This document shows positions 1 through 9,159 of a stretch of DNA of 20,585 nt, in pieces. The DNA lies in NCBI GenBank assembly GCA_002751075.1, contig NAOQ01000027.1, forward strand, positions 150,149 to 170,733, read 5' to 3'. This DNA is from Ichthyophonus hoferi. Lineage: Eukaryota; Opisthokonta; Ichthyosporea; Ichthyophonida; Ichthyophonidae. Made by a program: the position numbers and the translations under genes. The notes under the pieces were generated by a model, which was not told the DNA's origin, made no database searches, and was given only the letters and a program-made list of their open reading frames with translations. The first letter of the stretch is position 1; each line of letters opens with the position of its first letter.

Positions 1-47
1 TATACCATACTATATTATACTATACTATACTATACTATACTATAATT
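1..47. repeat. ATACT pentanucleotide microsatellite
   Basis: Repeated (ATACT)n, clean in its central part, lies at the very left edge and continues off the window. It falls in the intron after exon 10 of the phosphatase gene. Confidence 0.9.
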
Positions 48-95
48 AACATGAAAGTAAGAAGTAAATAGAGGAGAACAGAATAAGATTTATAC

Positions 96-187
96 CAGTC
101 GTGCGAGTAATGACACCACATTTTGACAAAACATCTCATAGCTATACCATGCGAAACTAACACTATTGTATCCACTGAGTCCTTTTT
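96..187 (-). CDS. Exon 10, second catalytic histidine
   Basis: 92 nt with acceptor ACTACAG and a weak GTATAA donor. It encodes DTIVLVSHGIAMRCFVKMW followed by CHYSHDW. The 'vsHG...R.f.m.w' pattern supplies the second active-site histidine. The donor, and so the exact end, is less certain than the reading frame. Confidence 0.82.
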
Positions 188-1740
188 CTGTAGTATATTG
201 TATATATGTTAGTATAATTGTATATGTATGTATGTAGGTATGTATGTATGTATGTATGTATGTAAACCGTTTTATCTTCAAAATAGTAACTTTAAACGGG
301 CTTTTGAACAGCGTCACACCAGTTTAATGTTGTCATTAATTTGAATTTATTTTAATTGTTGGCTTAATTTTATCTTTTCAAAGCTTAACATTTATCTTGC
401 CTTTGTTTTTGGTTTTTATTGAATCTTTTGTTGATTGTCATATTGAAGCTTTAAATTCACATTGAAGTTTAACTTATTTTGAAGATTAAAATTCTTATTT
501 TGAGAATAAAAAAATATAATTTAAAGTGAAAAAGAAGAAAAGGTATTGGCTAGTTTGTACAAATACATTTTCTACACCTATATAACTTCAATATACCATT
601 CGCAATTATTTTAAGTATATTTTAATAGGAGCTATATAACAGGATATATGATAGTATGATGGTATAGCAATAGTCGAATTTGATTATCGGAAACATGAGT
701 TAAGCATTCCAATAGCAACTGTATACTAGGGAATATATTCAATAAGCACATTTTATTGGATGAAATATCAAGTAACAATTATATCCACTGAGAAGTCTTT
801 TTTCTGGAATTAGAGCAGATATCTTGTCACTCTAATTAGTGTATAATATTAATATGCCTATTCTATTGGATGAACCAACAATTAGAAATTGTATTCACCA
901 ATAGGATTAGCCAGTTAGTAACCCTTGAAGTACTAATTTCCCCAATCAAAAATTAACATCTTGAGTTCTGTTTTCGCACCAATCAACAAAAATCATATTC
1001 AAATTCTTCCAATGAAAATCCTTGAAATGTTCAAAAAAATTCAAAGTATCCAATTAGCATATAGTAAATTTGTTGGGGGCAGGGGGTTAAGTACAAAGAC
1101 ACCCCCTACTGATACATCTATATACATAGTTCACATCACATGATTATTATCAACAAATAGAGCATTAGAAAATTAATTGAACAGATGAATCAACCAATAA
1201 ACAATAGGTAACCAGAATTAAGAATATCCTTATAGAATATAGTTCATGAGCCCTGATTGGGTGGTATAAATAATAAATACTTATAACCCACATAGACCAA
1301 TATAAAAGCTTACCGAATTTTCTTTTCTATCTCTGCAAATGGTACCAAAGAATAATTGCATGCGTGCACATACGTCAAAGGGTGACTCGCCCATGGGAAA
1401 CCTGGCCCAGAATCGACCCGAATGCCTGGCCCGTAGATTATAGTGTTTTAACTGTGATGTGTGCATGTGTACATAATAAATAGAATGGAATGTGGGTATA
1501 TATGTATTATTGTATACTACTATACTAAGAAAATAATAAGATCGTGAGAGTAAGCCAATGGCCAACCAAGAGATAATTACTTTGTTTTTATTGCATTAAA
1601 ATCATGCACTAGTAATTACTTTTATTTTGATTTTATTATAAATATGTTTAATTGTAAATTTGTTGTTAAACCTATGATGTAAAAGGCAGTAATTTTACCT
1701 TCATTACTTAATGCATTGTATGTATTTATGCATGTATGTT

Positions 1741-1771
<31 letters not shown>

Positions 1772-4700
1772 ACTAGTTGACGGTTTTAAAAACCATAAAA
1801 GATAGAAGGAAGCAAAACCAAATGTAAAATAAACAAGTCTGATATTCAACAGTAATACATTAGAAAGAGAGAAAGTAAGACAAAAGGGTGGTTATGTTTT
1901 AAACCACCACTATGATTGGTTCCTTATTTATAATGATCATTCTAGTCTGTGTTTAAAACTAATGGCATAAGAAGGGCCAATAGAGATGACTATTTGGTGA
2001 TTTAAAACCAATTGTATCAATGACGCACCTCCTTTTGTAAGCCTAGCTCTTGAGCATATGATCGACCTCTTCCTTCAAATAGACCATAATCTAGCTCAGC
2101 AAGCATTGGATGTTCCTAAAAAAGGTAGACAGGTAGAGAGATGGGTACGTTAGGTACATACACATATACACATACGTCACAAGGCCAGAGCTATATGTAG
2201 ATTATCTCTTCCTCAAATCTCCTCACATCAATGACCGTTGACCATTTACTCATAGAATTGATATGATAGGTCGTATAATATATAATGAATAATATGCAAG
2301 GTTCACTGTAATTTGTTTTTTTTATTATTAAAAAAGCGACTTGTAGGTAATTGGTAACATAACAAATTAATAACAAGTATAAGTTTACTTATAAAAGATT
2401 GTACATATAAAAAACTGCTATCTGATTGGTTTGCCCACCTACCATTGCGTCAGTGATCCAAGATTCACAGCTGTCTCTAATGCACATGGCAGTCTGAAAA
2501 GTTCTTACGTAAGGGCTATACCATAATCGGATATTACCTGCGCATCCACGTGTGAGAAAAATGACGACAGAGCTATGACGTCAAGGTTAAAGCCATAAAA
2601 AGTGAAAATGGTATTCTACAGTTTAATTTAAAAAAATTAAAAAGCTGATTATTAATTGACTGGTATGATTTTTTTAATGCAGGATATAAGCTAACTACTG
2701 GTGCATTAAAACCAGGTCACTAAGTCAATAGTTACCATTAATATTATTTGCGGAGTCATGAAAGGTCTGATCAAAAACAGCATCGCACTAACATTATAGC
2801 ACTATCTATAACGGAAGGACAACCAATAGAACCCGGGCATTTCATGTTGTAAGACCAATGATATTGGTAGACGTAAGTGACAGGATCTCAAATAAGCCTA
2901 CGGAATTTTTGTGTAAAAATTAAAAACTCCGATTGATATACCCAGCCTATCATCATCTACAATTAATAATTAATTCGTCATAAGATCCAATTAACACCTT
3001 GCCACCATTAGCCTATCTTTCAGATCTTGCCTTAATTTTATGCCTTGCAATTAATTGGTTATTATTAATAAGCTAGTAATAAATTAACAAATGATACTGA
3101 TATATATATATATATTATTAGTATTGTGAATCTAATGACTGATTGGATGTCACTGTTGACATGTCAGTAACACAATAATTAACTAATTAACCCAAATTAG
3201 ACCATTCGCATCACCCATCCCACAAGGACACATATTGCTTCCAGTCCTAATTATAATTATCCAATCAGACCAGTGCCAAGTAGACTTTAAAACAAACTGA
3301 TAGGTTAGCACAACCAAAGACAATATCCACCAATAGGCAGGAGGAAGATTGTCATAGATGAACATTTCACTAGACAAGGATGGAAGAAAGAGAATAGTAG
3401 CATAAACTAGTGTGTATTGTGTACGCTTGTAGAGTGATTTATAATACAGTAGTATATAATATAATATAATATAATGTAACATCATACAGTGTCATATCAG
3501 GCCATGTACATACAGAAAACGATGAAGAGATCATAAAGGCAAACAGAAAATAGCAAGAAATACACGAATATATGGTATAAATTTCTTTGTTTTATAGCGT
3601 TATAATCACATATACATGTATATAGAACCATAATTCACAGTTATTGGTCATTTAAATTGTGTTTGAATTTTTTGTTTTTACAATACTTGTTCGTTTAGAA
3701 TTGCATAGCTATAGTTTTATTCTGAAAACGAAACGCAAAAGAGAGAGATAAAGCATGCAGAAGTGAGATATATACTCACCAGCATTTTCTGGGGTTCCAA
3801 AAATCTCGCGGAAGTATTTGGCAATGACATGGCCTGTATTCCTATATTAAAACATATATGTTCGATCAGAAATAAAACATTGGAACAAAATATAATAGAA
3901 TATAATAGAATAAAATATAATAGAATATAATATAAATACCAAGTAGCATCATCCCTCATACGTCACATTTTTCGCTCCTTCACCTCGCGTGCTAATTAAC
4001 ATGTATAGTAGTATGTATGAACGTATGCATTCATATACGAGTATGAAGTATCATCATTAAACTAAATATACGGCCTCCCTCTCTCCCCCTCTCCTACCTA
4101 GCCATAGTTTTTCCTGCAGGTGCTAGCTGTATGCCATGTTCTGGAGTGTGCTCGTACACAGAGGGGTCAACATTGGCTGCTGATAGGCCATGACGGACCA
4201 ATAGGATGCGAAGGGGATGGTGCGGTCCTGATCGCTTCTCTGTGTTTGATTGGAGTTAAGTGGCCAATCAGTGTACTCGTATATACATACAAATACCAAT
4301 ATAGACGTTGATAAAAAAAATGATATACTTATATTATACCTATATATAGACGTATGCATGATTTTAAATATATAAGCTGTTTATGAGTGGTCACTTTACA
4401 CTTTAAAGTTTTATTCTCCAATTATCAATGATCCCCAATTCAAAATGATGTAATTTCATTAAACATAGACAATATACAGTATGTAGATTAGATATGAATG
4501 TGTAAATTTCATAATTTTTCATGAAACTTTTGGACAACAATTGCAATTTCAGGGGGTTAAATTTATAACCACCTATCAGGAAATGTATATATATATATAA
4601 TATATTGTAATAATTGGTAAACGTAAAAATAAAAATTGGTTTCGCATAGTCCTTCGTGCTCTAACAGAGAGGAACGGATAATAATAAAGATATCTGATTT

Positions 4701-6517
4701 AAAATATAAATCTGATAGGACGGGTGGCATTTAAGTGGTTCAACCATATAGTAGTTTCTATATATATATACCAATCAGATTAATACATTTTATATGTCAT
4801 CATATCCAAGTTAACGAGTCCGTTTTAACTAGGAGCATTTATTGGAGAAAATTGATGAATAGGAACTGATTTAGCTGTTTTAAAAACGTTCATAAATAAT
4901 AAATATAACATGGATATAAATATATGCATGTATTGCATTTGCAGATTAAATAGAATTCATAAAACATACTTAAAAATACTCTTATAAAGACAGCTATATG
5001 TATGTATACGAAAAATTAATATTTTTATATATATACATTTATATATAATTAATACATGCGTGATATTCAACAAACCAAATGCGGTGAAAAGGACAGACAA
5101 AAAAAGAATAAAAGGGTGACAAAAAGCAAGCAAGCATATGATATGATATTCAGCCAGTTATTTCAGTTATTTACTCACTAGTAGTGGGTTGGATAACCAA
5201 TGAGGGTCGAGGTTCTGAGACTGAGTCTTTCATATTGTCTGCTTCACCTGGGGTGTATATTTTAAAGTCGTTTTAATAACCAATCAAAACAAACCAGAGA
5301 GCCTCTTAATTGGAACATAAAGACATAAGCCACTGAGATGTTAAAAGAAGAGAGAAGCTGTGGACGGATTGGATTAAGTAACGTAAAGGAATGTGGCATT
5401 ATTTGACTATCACAATCACAGTGGCGTCATATATCCGTGTATAGTGCATGATTGGATTTGTATCATTAAATGGGACAGTTAATTATATTAAAGGTATCTC
5501 TTTTATTCATGACTATGTATATATATAAGAAGTATTAAAATTAATAAATAAATATTCTACCTCTTTAAAAAAGGGAAAAAGAAGATAAAAATAGAGTAAT
5601 ACAGTTCTATACTCTTAAAACCAAACTATACACACTGGTTATAGGCTGATAATATAATTATATTCTTTATTTTATTTTCATTCATAAAAAGAGCATGTGT
5701 AGTAGAAACAAAATTACTACAAATCTTAACAGACCAATAATAAATTAATGTTAATAGACATTATATCCAATCAACAATCACGGATGTAGGAGGTTGGGCT
5801 TATATAAGACTGTGAATAAAACAAGAACTAGAGATGTCAATAAATACCTACACAATAGTTATACAGATAATATACTCGACACAAATAAATATATACATAC
5901 AAATATATATATACTAATGGTTTTATCCCATAAGGCTGTGTCAAACACTCTACACATACCATTCACATCCTTGTTTATCTTTTTGCTGCTAATGCTACAA
6001 ACCGTTACCGTCTCATCATGCTCTATTACTTCACTAAGCTGCAAAGGGACAGAAAATATAGTTAGAAGTACCCCATACTAACCACAATATAAAACTACCT
6101 TAATATATCATGTCCATATCCCCTTCTTTTTGTAGTTATGAACGGTACAAAATCAAAAAGACAGTTTGATGATAATCTACGCATTTGAGGCGATAGAGTA
6201 ACGATTCCTTGTACATCTCTCTTTCTAGTATATACTAACACAAACAATAAGTATTATCCTTCTCTCCTGGCTATTTGACTCACCCTTTGCCACTTATAGT
6301 TTTGCACACGCACAACGATATATACGATAAACATCAAATATAGATATAAACTCACCCGGTCTTGTAAATACAAATTAAATCCACTCGCCAATAAAACATG
6401 GGTTGCTCCAGTTGTATTTGATCGTCTCTGGGCTTCCTCCAGCAGCCACGACACTGTAGCCTCAGGAGGGTATGGTATAACCCATTGATCTTCTCCCACT
6501 ATCACATTTACCCTCAT
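96..6517 (-). CDS. Spliced gene: N-terminal beta-grasp-like domain fused to histidine phosphatase domain (3' end beyond left edge)
   Basis: Ten exons on the minus strand join in phase into about 305 residues. Residues 1-75 begin MRVNVIVGEDQWVIPY and resemble beta-grasp assembly domains (Par-3 CR1, PB1 or coilin N-terminus); this is a pattern match only. Residues about 76-113 form a polar linker. From residue 114 the protein is a histidine phosphatase: RILLVRHGLSAANVDP carries the RHG motif (R119, H120, G121), GRFWARFPMGESPFDV gives the catalytic Glu (E251), and VLVSHGIAMRCF gives the second His (H288). Known members remove phosphate through a phosphohistidine on the RHG histidine. The second substrate-binding Arg, normally in an SPxxR..QTA motif, is not clear in exon 6 (FFSHVDAQTA), so activity is uncertain. 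The substrate is unknown. Introns run from 44 to 1207 nt. The last donor (GTATAA) is weak and further exons should lie left of base 1. Family assignment is firm; the fusion depends on the exon chain. Confidence 0.8.
188..1313 (-). other. Intron 9 of the phosphatase gene
   Basis: 1126 nt between GES exon 9 and SHG exon 10. It contains the ATGT microsatellite and at least a dozen CCAAT/ATTGG pentamers. No further coding segment was recognised. A short plus-strand frame around 961-1143 has no family features. Confidence 0.7.
221..264. repeat. ATGT tetranucleotide microsatellite
   Basis: About ten ATGT units with one interruption (AGGT), in the intron just upstream (gene sense) of exon 10. It makes the apparent Tyr-Ile-His-Thr repeat seen in the minus-strand frame, which is not protein. 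Confidence 0.9.
1314..1451 (-). CDS. Exon 9, catalytic GES motif
   Basis: 138 nt (46 codons) with acceptor ATCACAG and donor GTAAGC. It encodes GRFWARFPMGESPFDVCARM. The GRF..RfP.GES..DV..R signature is typical of eukaryotic and bacterial broad-range histidine phosphatases and carries the catalytic glutamate. Confidence 0.88.
1747..1770. repeat. TA dinucleotide microsatellite
   Basis: An uninterrupted TA run within the 577-nt intron between exons 8 and 9 of the phosphatase gene. Nothing else in that intron was recognised apart from CCAAT-type pentamers. Confidence 0.9.
2029..2115 (-). CDS. Exon 8, phosphatase ELDYGLFEG motif
   Basis: 87 nt with acceptor TTTTTTAG and donor GTGCGT. It encodes HPMLAELDYGLFEGRGRSYA. 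The 'L.E.d.G.feG' pattern is a hallmark of the phosphoglycerate-mutase-like branch. Confidence 0.85.
2443..2493 (-). CDS. Exon 7, phosphatase
   Basis: 51 nt (17 codons) with acceptor CTTTTCAG and donor GTAGGT, phase 0 at both ends. It reads TAMCIRDSCESWITDAM, continuing the '..TA' motif into the following helix. It is separated from exon 6 by an intron of only 44 nt. Confidence 0.75.
2538..2572 (-). CDS. Exon 6 (tentative micro-exon), SPxxR-motif position
   Basis: Only 35 nt, with acceptor GACGTCATAG and donor GTAATA. The phase matches on both sides. It reads LSSFFSHVDAQ and runs into TAMCI of exon 7, which aligns with the family's 'SPl.Ra.qTA' but without a clear proline or arginine. A different exon in the 1.2-kb intron upstream could be the true one. 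Confidence 0.5.
2573..3779 (-). other. Intron 5 of the phosphatase gene, largest intron
   Basis: 1207 nt. A 100-codon minus-strand open frame at 3183-3485 lies inside but has no recognisable domain, and its upstream half is microsatellite. A (TATAA)n run lies at 3453-3475. A missed exon here cannot be excluded, because exon 6 fits the expected SPxxR motif poorly. Confidence 0.5.
3780..3841 (-). CDS. Exon 5, phosphatase helix
   Basis: 62 nt with acceptor AATATAG and donor GTGAGT. It encodes NTGHVIAKYFREIFGTPENA, the helix that follows the RHG loop in this superfamily. The phases are 2 in and 1 out, matching exons 4 and 6. Confidence 0.8.
3889..3936. repeat. ATAGAATATA-type decamer repeat
   Basis: Four imperfect units of TATAATAGAA lie just upstream (gene sense) of exon 5, in the 256-nt intron between exons 4 and 5. 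Confidence 0.8.
4098..4239 (-). CDS. Exon 4, RHG catalytic motif
   Basis: 142 nt with acceptor ACACAG and donor GTAGGA. It encodes LRILLVRHGLSAANVDPSVY and then HGIQLAPAGKTMA. This is the first beta strand and phosphohistidine loop of a histidine phosphatase, followed by the usual 'D..Lt..G..qA' stretch. Confidence 0.85.
4240..5178 (-). other. Intron 3 of the phosphatase gene
   Basis: 939 nt with no recognised exon. It holds short TA runs (about 4582-4604, 4758-4770) and about nine CCAAT/ATTGG pentamers. Two of these are CCAATCAG octamers; the one at 4264-4271 lies 25 nt before the exon 4 acceptor. Confidence 0.6.
5179..5247 (-). CDS. Exon 3, linker
   Basis: The acceptor is CACCCCAG and the donor GTGAGT; 69 nt. 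It encodes a polar stretch (EADNMKDSVSEPRPSLVIQP) with no domain, linking the two folded parts. Both phases match the neighbouring exons, which is the main reason to place both domains in one gene. Confidence 0.65.
5960..6038 (-). CDS. Exon 2, end of beta-grasp-like domain
   Basis: The acceptor is TTTGCAG and the donor GTATGT; 26 codons plus one base. It reads LSEVIEHDETVTVCS and continues the domain. The acidic D-E turn before a final beta strand matches the shape of coilin and Par-3 N-termini. The phase joins exon 1 (0) to exon 3 (1). Confidence 0.7.
6356..6517 (-). CDS. Exon 1, beta-grasp-like domain, start codon
   Basis: The exon has 54 codons from ATG (6517-6515) to QDR, followed by a consensus GTGAGT donor, and ends in phase 0. 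The start follows an AT-rich upstream region, and the protein begins directly with a beta strand (MRVNVIVG), as Par-3 and coilin-type domains do. Confidence 0.75.
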
Positions 6518-6718
6518 GCCCTAATAATTTTATGGTATATATATTTTCTGTACTTATATGCGTATGTGTTGTATGGTTTTATATGGCTTAAATCGGACAA
6601 TACTGTGGTGATCCTAGGTATATTTTACTATATTATATAATTATACCATACTCCAAGCGTATTACTTACTAATTCTAAGTATTATTACTATATACATTTA
6701 TATATATACATAATCATA

Positions 6719-6897
6719 ATTGGTATTATCATTTAATTGGTCCATTAAAATTGATTTAACTTTAGATAGGCTCATATCTGATATAAAACATGTAGATAAA
6801 TGGCCAATAATAAAGTGGCTTGACATATCATTGTTTTGTTTATTGGTGCTGCTTTATTGTTTTATTATATCTTATTGGTGGTTATGTGATTGGTTGG
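6719..6897. promoter_or_regulatory. CCAAT-box cluster upstream of the phosphatase gene
   Basis: Six CCAAT/ATTGG pentamers lie within 180 bp, 200-380 bp upstream of the exon 1 start codon: about 6719, 6739, 6803, 6841, 6873 and 6890. Clustered CCAAT boxes bind NF-Y in animal promoters. A role here is inferred. Similar pentamers also fill the introns, so this cluster is not unique. The transcription start is not visible. Confidence 0.35.
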
Positions 6898-7383
6898 TAT
6901 GCATTCCATACAAAATCACGTGGCCTAAAAAGATTAAGCAATCATAATCCACAGAATGTTCGACTATTTTCTGGACACAACATACACAACCTATGGTTAG
7001 GCCCAAAACAAAAGAGGTTGTTTGGTCCAAGGTTGGAATTGCATAGAGCATACGTTTGAATTATTACTATTATTATTATCACATTCATTATTAAATTTGG
7101 CTGCTAATTACAATAGATTTAAGTGCTCACTTTTCTAATCATATGATCAAAGGCCAATAAGCAAAAATAATGGGATTGAATTAAAAGGAGTTTAGATCCA
7201 ACTTAAGGCTCGTCTTCTTGATTACACCACGTTGTGGATATTGATGTGTAGGATAATTCAATTGGATGGCATTTGTAAAGCAAAACTTTAACAGATAAAG
7301 AAAAACAATACAACATTATATTTTGTGGACAAGCGACTGTCTCATGACGATACCATATGATCATATGGTAATCGAGCCGTTCC
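6898..7383. other. Intergenic, nothing recognised
   Basis: AT-rich sequence with short chance frames on both strands (plus 6820-7059, minus 7203-7391). None carries a domain, a good splice-site pair or a conserved motif. A perfect CATATGATCATATG palindrome lies near 7352-7367. Confidence 0.5.
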
Positions 7384-7495
7384 AGTATCATATATTATAG
7401 TAGTGATAGAAATACATGATATTGTGATCTAGCTGTTTTAGTATCATATATTATTAGCAAGTAATTATAGATTAATGATATCGTAATCTACTCTA
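7384..7495. repeat. Diverged two-unit tandem repeat
   Basis: AGTATCATATATTAT is followed after about 30 bp by ATGATATTGTGATCTA. The pair then recurs from 7440 as AGTATCATATATTAT and ATGATATCGTAATCTA. The period is about 57 bp. It lies directly before the larger 111-bp duplication. Confidence 0.7.
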
Positions 7496-7539
7496 GGGAG
7501 TGAATTCATATTTTTTACATACCTAAATCAGCAGTTTGA

Positions 7540-7763
7540 CCACCAGTAGATAAAACGATGGCGTCATATATTTTCAACCAAAAAATATACATATGTATAC
7601 TTGGCACTCTCCTCATATATGACGAGTTTGTGATGTATATTGCTTAGTTTCCACTAGTAGATAAACCGATGGCGTGATATATTGTGGATTAGAAAATATA
7701 TTCATGCCTATATTTGGCACTCATCCTTATATGACCAGATTGTGATGTATATTGCGCTTAGTG
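7540..7763. repeat. Two-copy tandem duplication, period 111 bp
   Basis: Unit 1 (7540-7650) and unit 2 (7651-7763) share, in order, CACYAGTAGATAAAMCGATGG, CGTSATATATT, TTGGCACTC and GTGATGTATATTGC. By eye they are roughly 75-80% identical. Neither unit encodes a protein that was recognised. This is a local duplication of noncoding DNA or a fragment of an unknown repeat. Confidence 0.85.
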
Positions 7764-8842
7764 TTTACGGCATTAACATCTATATGATCATCCGCATCCA
7801 ACTGCAACTATAACTGACACCCCCTCCCTATACGCCAGCCCTTTGCCATACAGGTTACGATTTTGTAATTATTTTAGACCGATTAGCCTTTTATTGATAT
7901 CAATATTTCAAGCACCAGTGAATGCCAAAGATGAGGATTTTGCGTCACGCTTATATAATTAGAATAATTTTAGACGATAACAACTCATTGTCGTATTTAT
8001 TTACACATGTCAATCGCCCCCCAAATTGGTTAAATTATGTGGCCCTGATGAAAGGACATTAATTCCATTGGGTAAGTCTTGTCGAGCGAGCAGCTTTGTG
8101 GCTTTTGGTAGCACTCTCAGCCGAAGGTATGGAAAAGGTCAATATTAAATTAAAATATAATATTATTGGTTTTGGCTATGATCTATAATAGCAGAAAACT
8201 TTATGAACACATGATAAAATAATAAATAATGTATTTTTCTGTTTTCAAAGATTTTAAAGGCTTTATGCATAAAATTGACTATTTGACCATTTCTACAAAC
8301 AAAATTTATTACGAAAAGAATCTGACTCGGACTCCGTATGTCAGTTTTCATTCTTGTAAATGGGACCAATTTTAAAGATTCTTATTGGCTAATAAGATTG
8401 TATCCTTATTTGAATGGCTCTTTAGCTAATAATCTCATTAATATAAGTGTTTAGATACTATGTATTGACAAATCAATTTTACCTGATTGGGAATGTTACG
8501 CAATAATGTTTATGTGATTGGTTAATATCTATATCCGTTTCACTACGGGGAAATGATGTTATTATATAATAAAGTTATTATGTTAATAGTAGATTTTTGA
8601 ATCGCTTATGATTCCGATCTTAAATCAAGAATTCCGGTTGTAACAAAATTATGAACTGCAATTAATCAAGTTATTACCCAATTAAATTGCTAATTGTACA
8701 TACTAAATTTCTCAAGACAACAATGGTGACTTACTGTGCTTGTTTGCTATTACAGCATTCCTTCCAATTAGAAATTGTTGCATATCTAGCATGAGGAATA
8801 TTCCTCCACTCACTTTTAGTCAGTACTATCCGATTTCGGAAG
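7764..8842. other. Intergenic, nothing assigned; GC-richer patch at 8030-8140
   Basis: Mostly AT-rich filler. The patch at 8030-8140 is clearly richer in G+C and open in one frame on each strand (plus ...GKSCRASSFVAFGSTLSRRY; minus ...RLRVLPKATKLLARQDL). Neither frame belongs to a family I recognise. It may be a remnant of a gene or repeat. Confidence 0.4.
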
Positions 8843-8888
8843 CTTATTGTTTAGCTTATAAAAAAGCCATACGAAGCTTTACAATAAG
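8843..8888. repeat. 15-bp imperfect inverted repeat (stem-loop)
   Basis: CTTATTGTTTAGCTT (8843-8857) and AAGCTTTACAATAAG (8874-8888) pair at 13 of 15 positions around a 16-base loop. A TATATAAG sequence follows at about 8892. It could be a hairpin transcript or a short palindromic element; nothing else supports either. Confidence 0.6.
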
Positions 8889-9159
8889 GGGTATATAAGA
8901 ATGTTGTGCTAGTGTTCTCCGTGGGCTAAGCGACACGACACACGACTTTTTAATCCAAAATGATTTTTACCCAAATTAGTGGCCTAGTATATAAAGGCTG
9001 CTTGCATGTCAATTTCTTTAATCAATCACAAAGCGACACATCGGAAATATCAAAAAAAATTTTTTTTTGAATTTTACTGCTTATAAGGAAACTATTCTTC
9101 GCTTGAAAAAAGCCAAAAGCGAAAATGCACCAATGAAACGATTAGTAGGGAACTAACTA

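Noticed and set aside
90-317. 75-codon minus-strand ORF with Tyr-Ile-His-Thr repeats
   Set aside because: The repeat is the translated ATGT microsatellite. The real exon here is in another frame and carries the SHG motif.
3183-3485. 100-codon minus-strand ORF in the largest phosphatase intron
   Set aside because: Half of it is a translated TATAA repeat. The remainder has no domain, and its phase does not link the neighbouring exons.
4120-4311. Plus-strand 63-codon ORF over phosphatase exon 4
   Set aside because: It is the antisense shadow of the exon that encodes the RHG motif. The minus-strand reading has splice sites, phase continuity and a known catalytic motif.
5179-6517. Exons 1-3 as a separate small gene upstream of the phosphatase
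   Set aside because: The phases run on without a break (0, 1, 1) into the RHG exon. No stop codon, polyadenylation signal or new start was found between exon 3 and exon 4 that fits better. It remains possible if transcripts show it.
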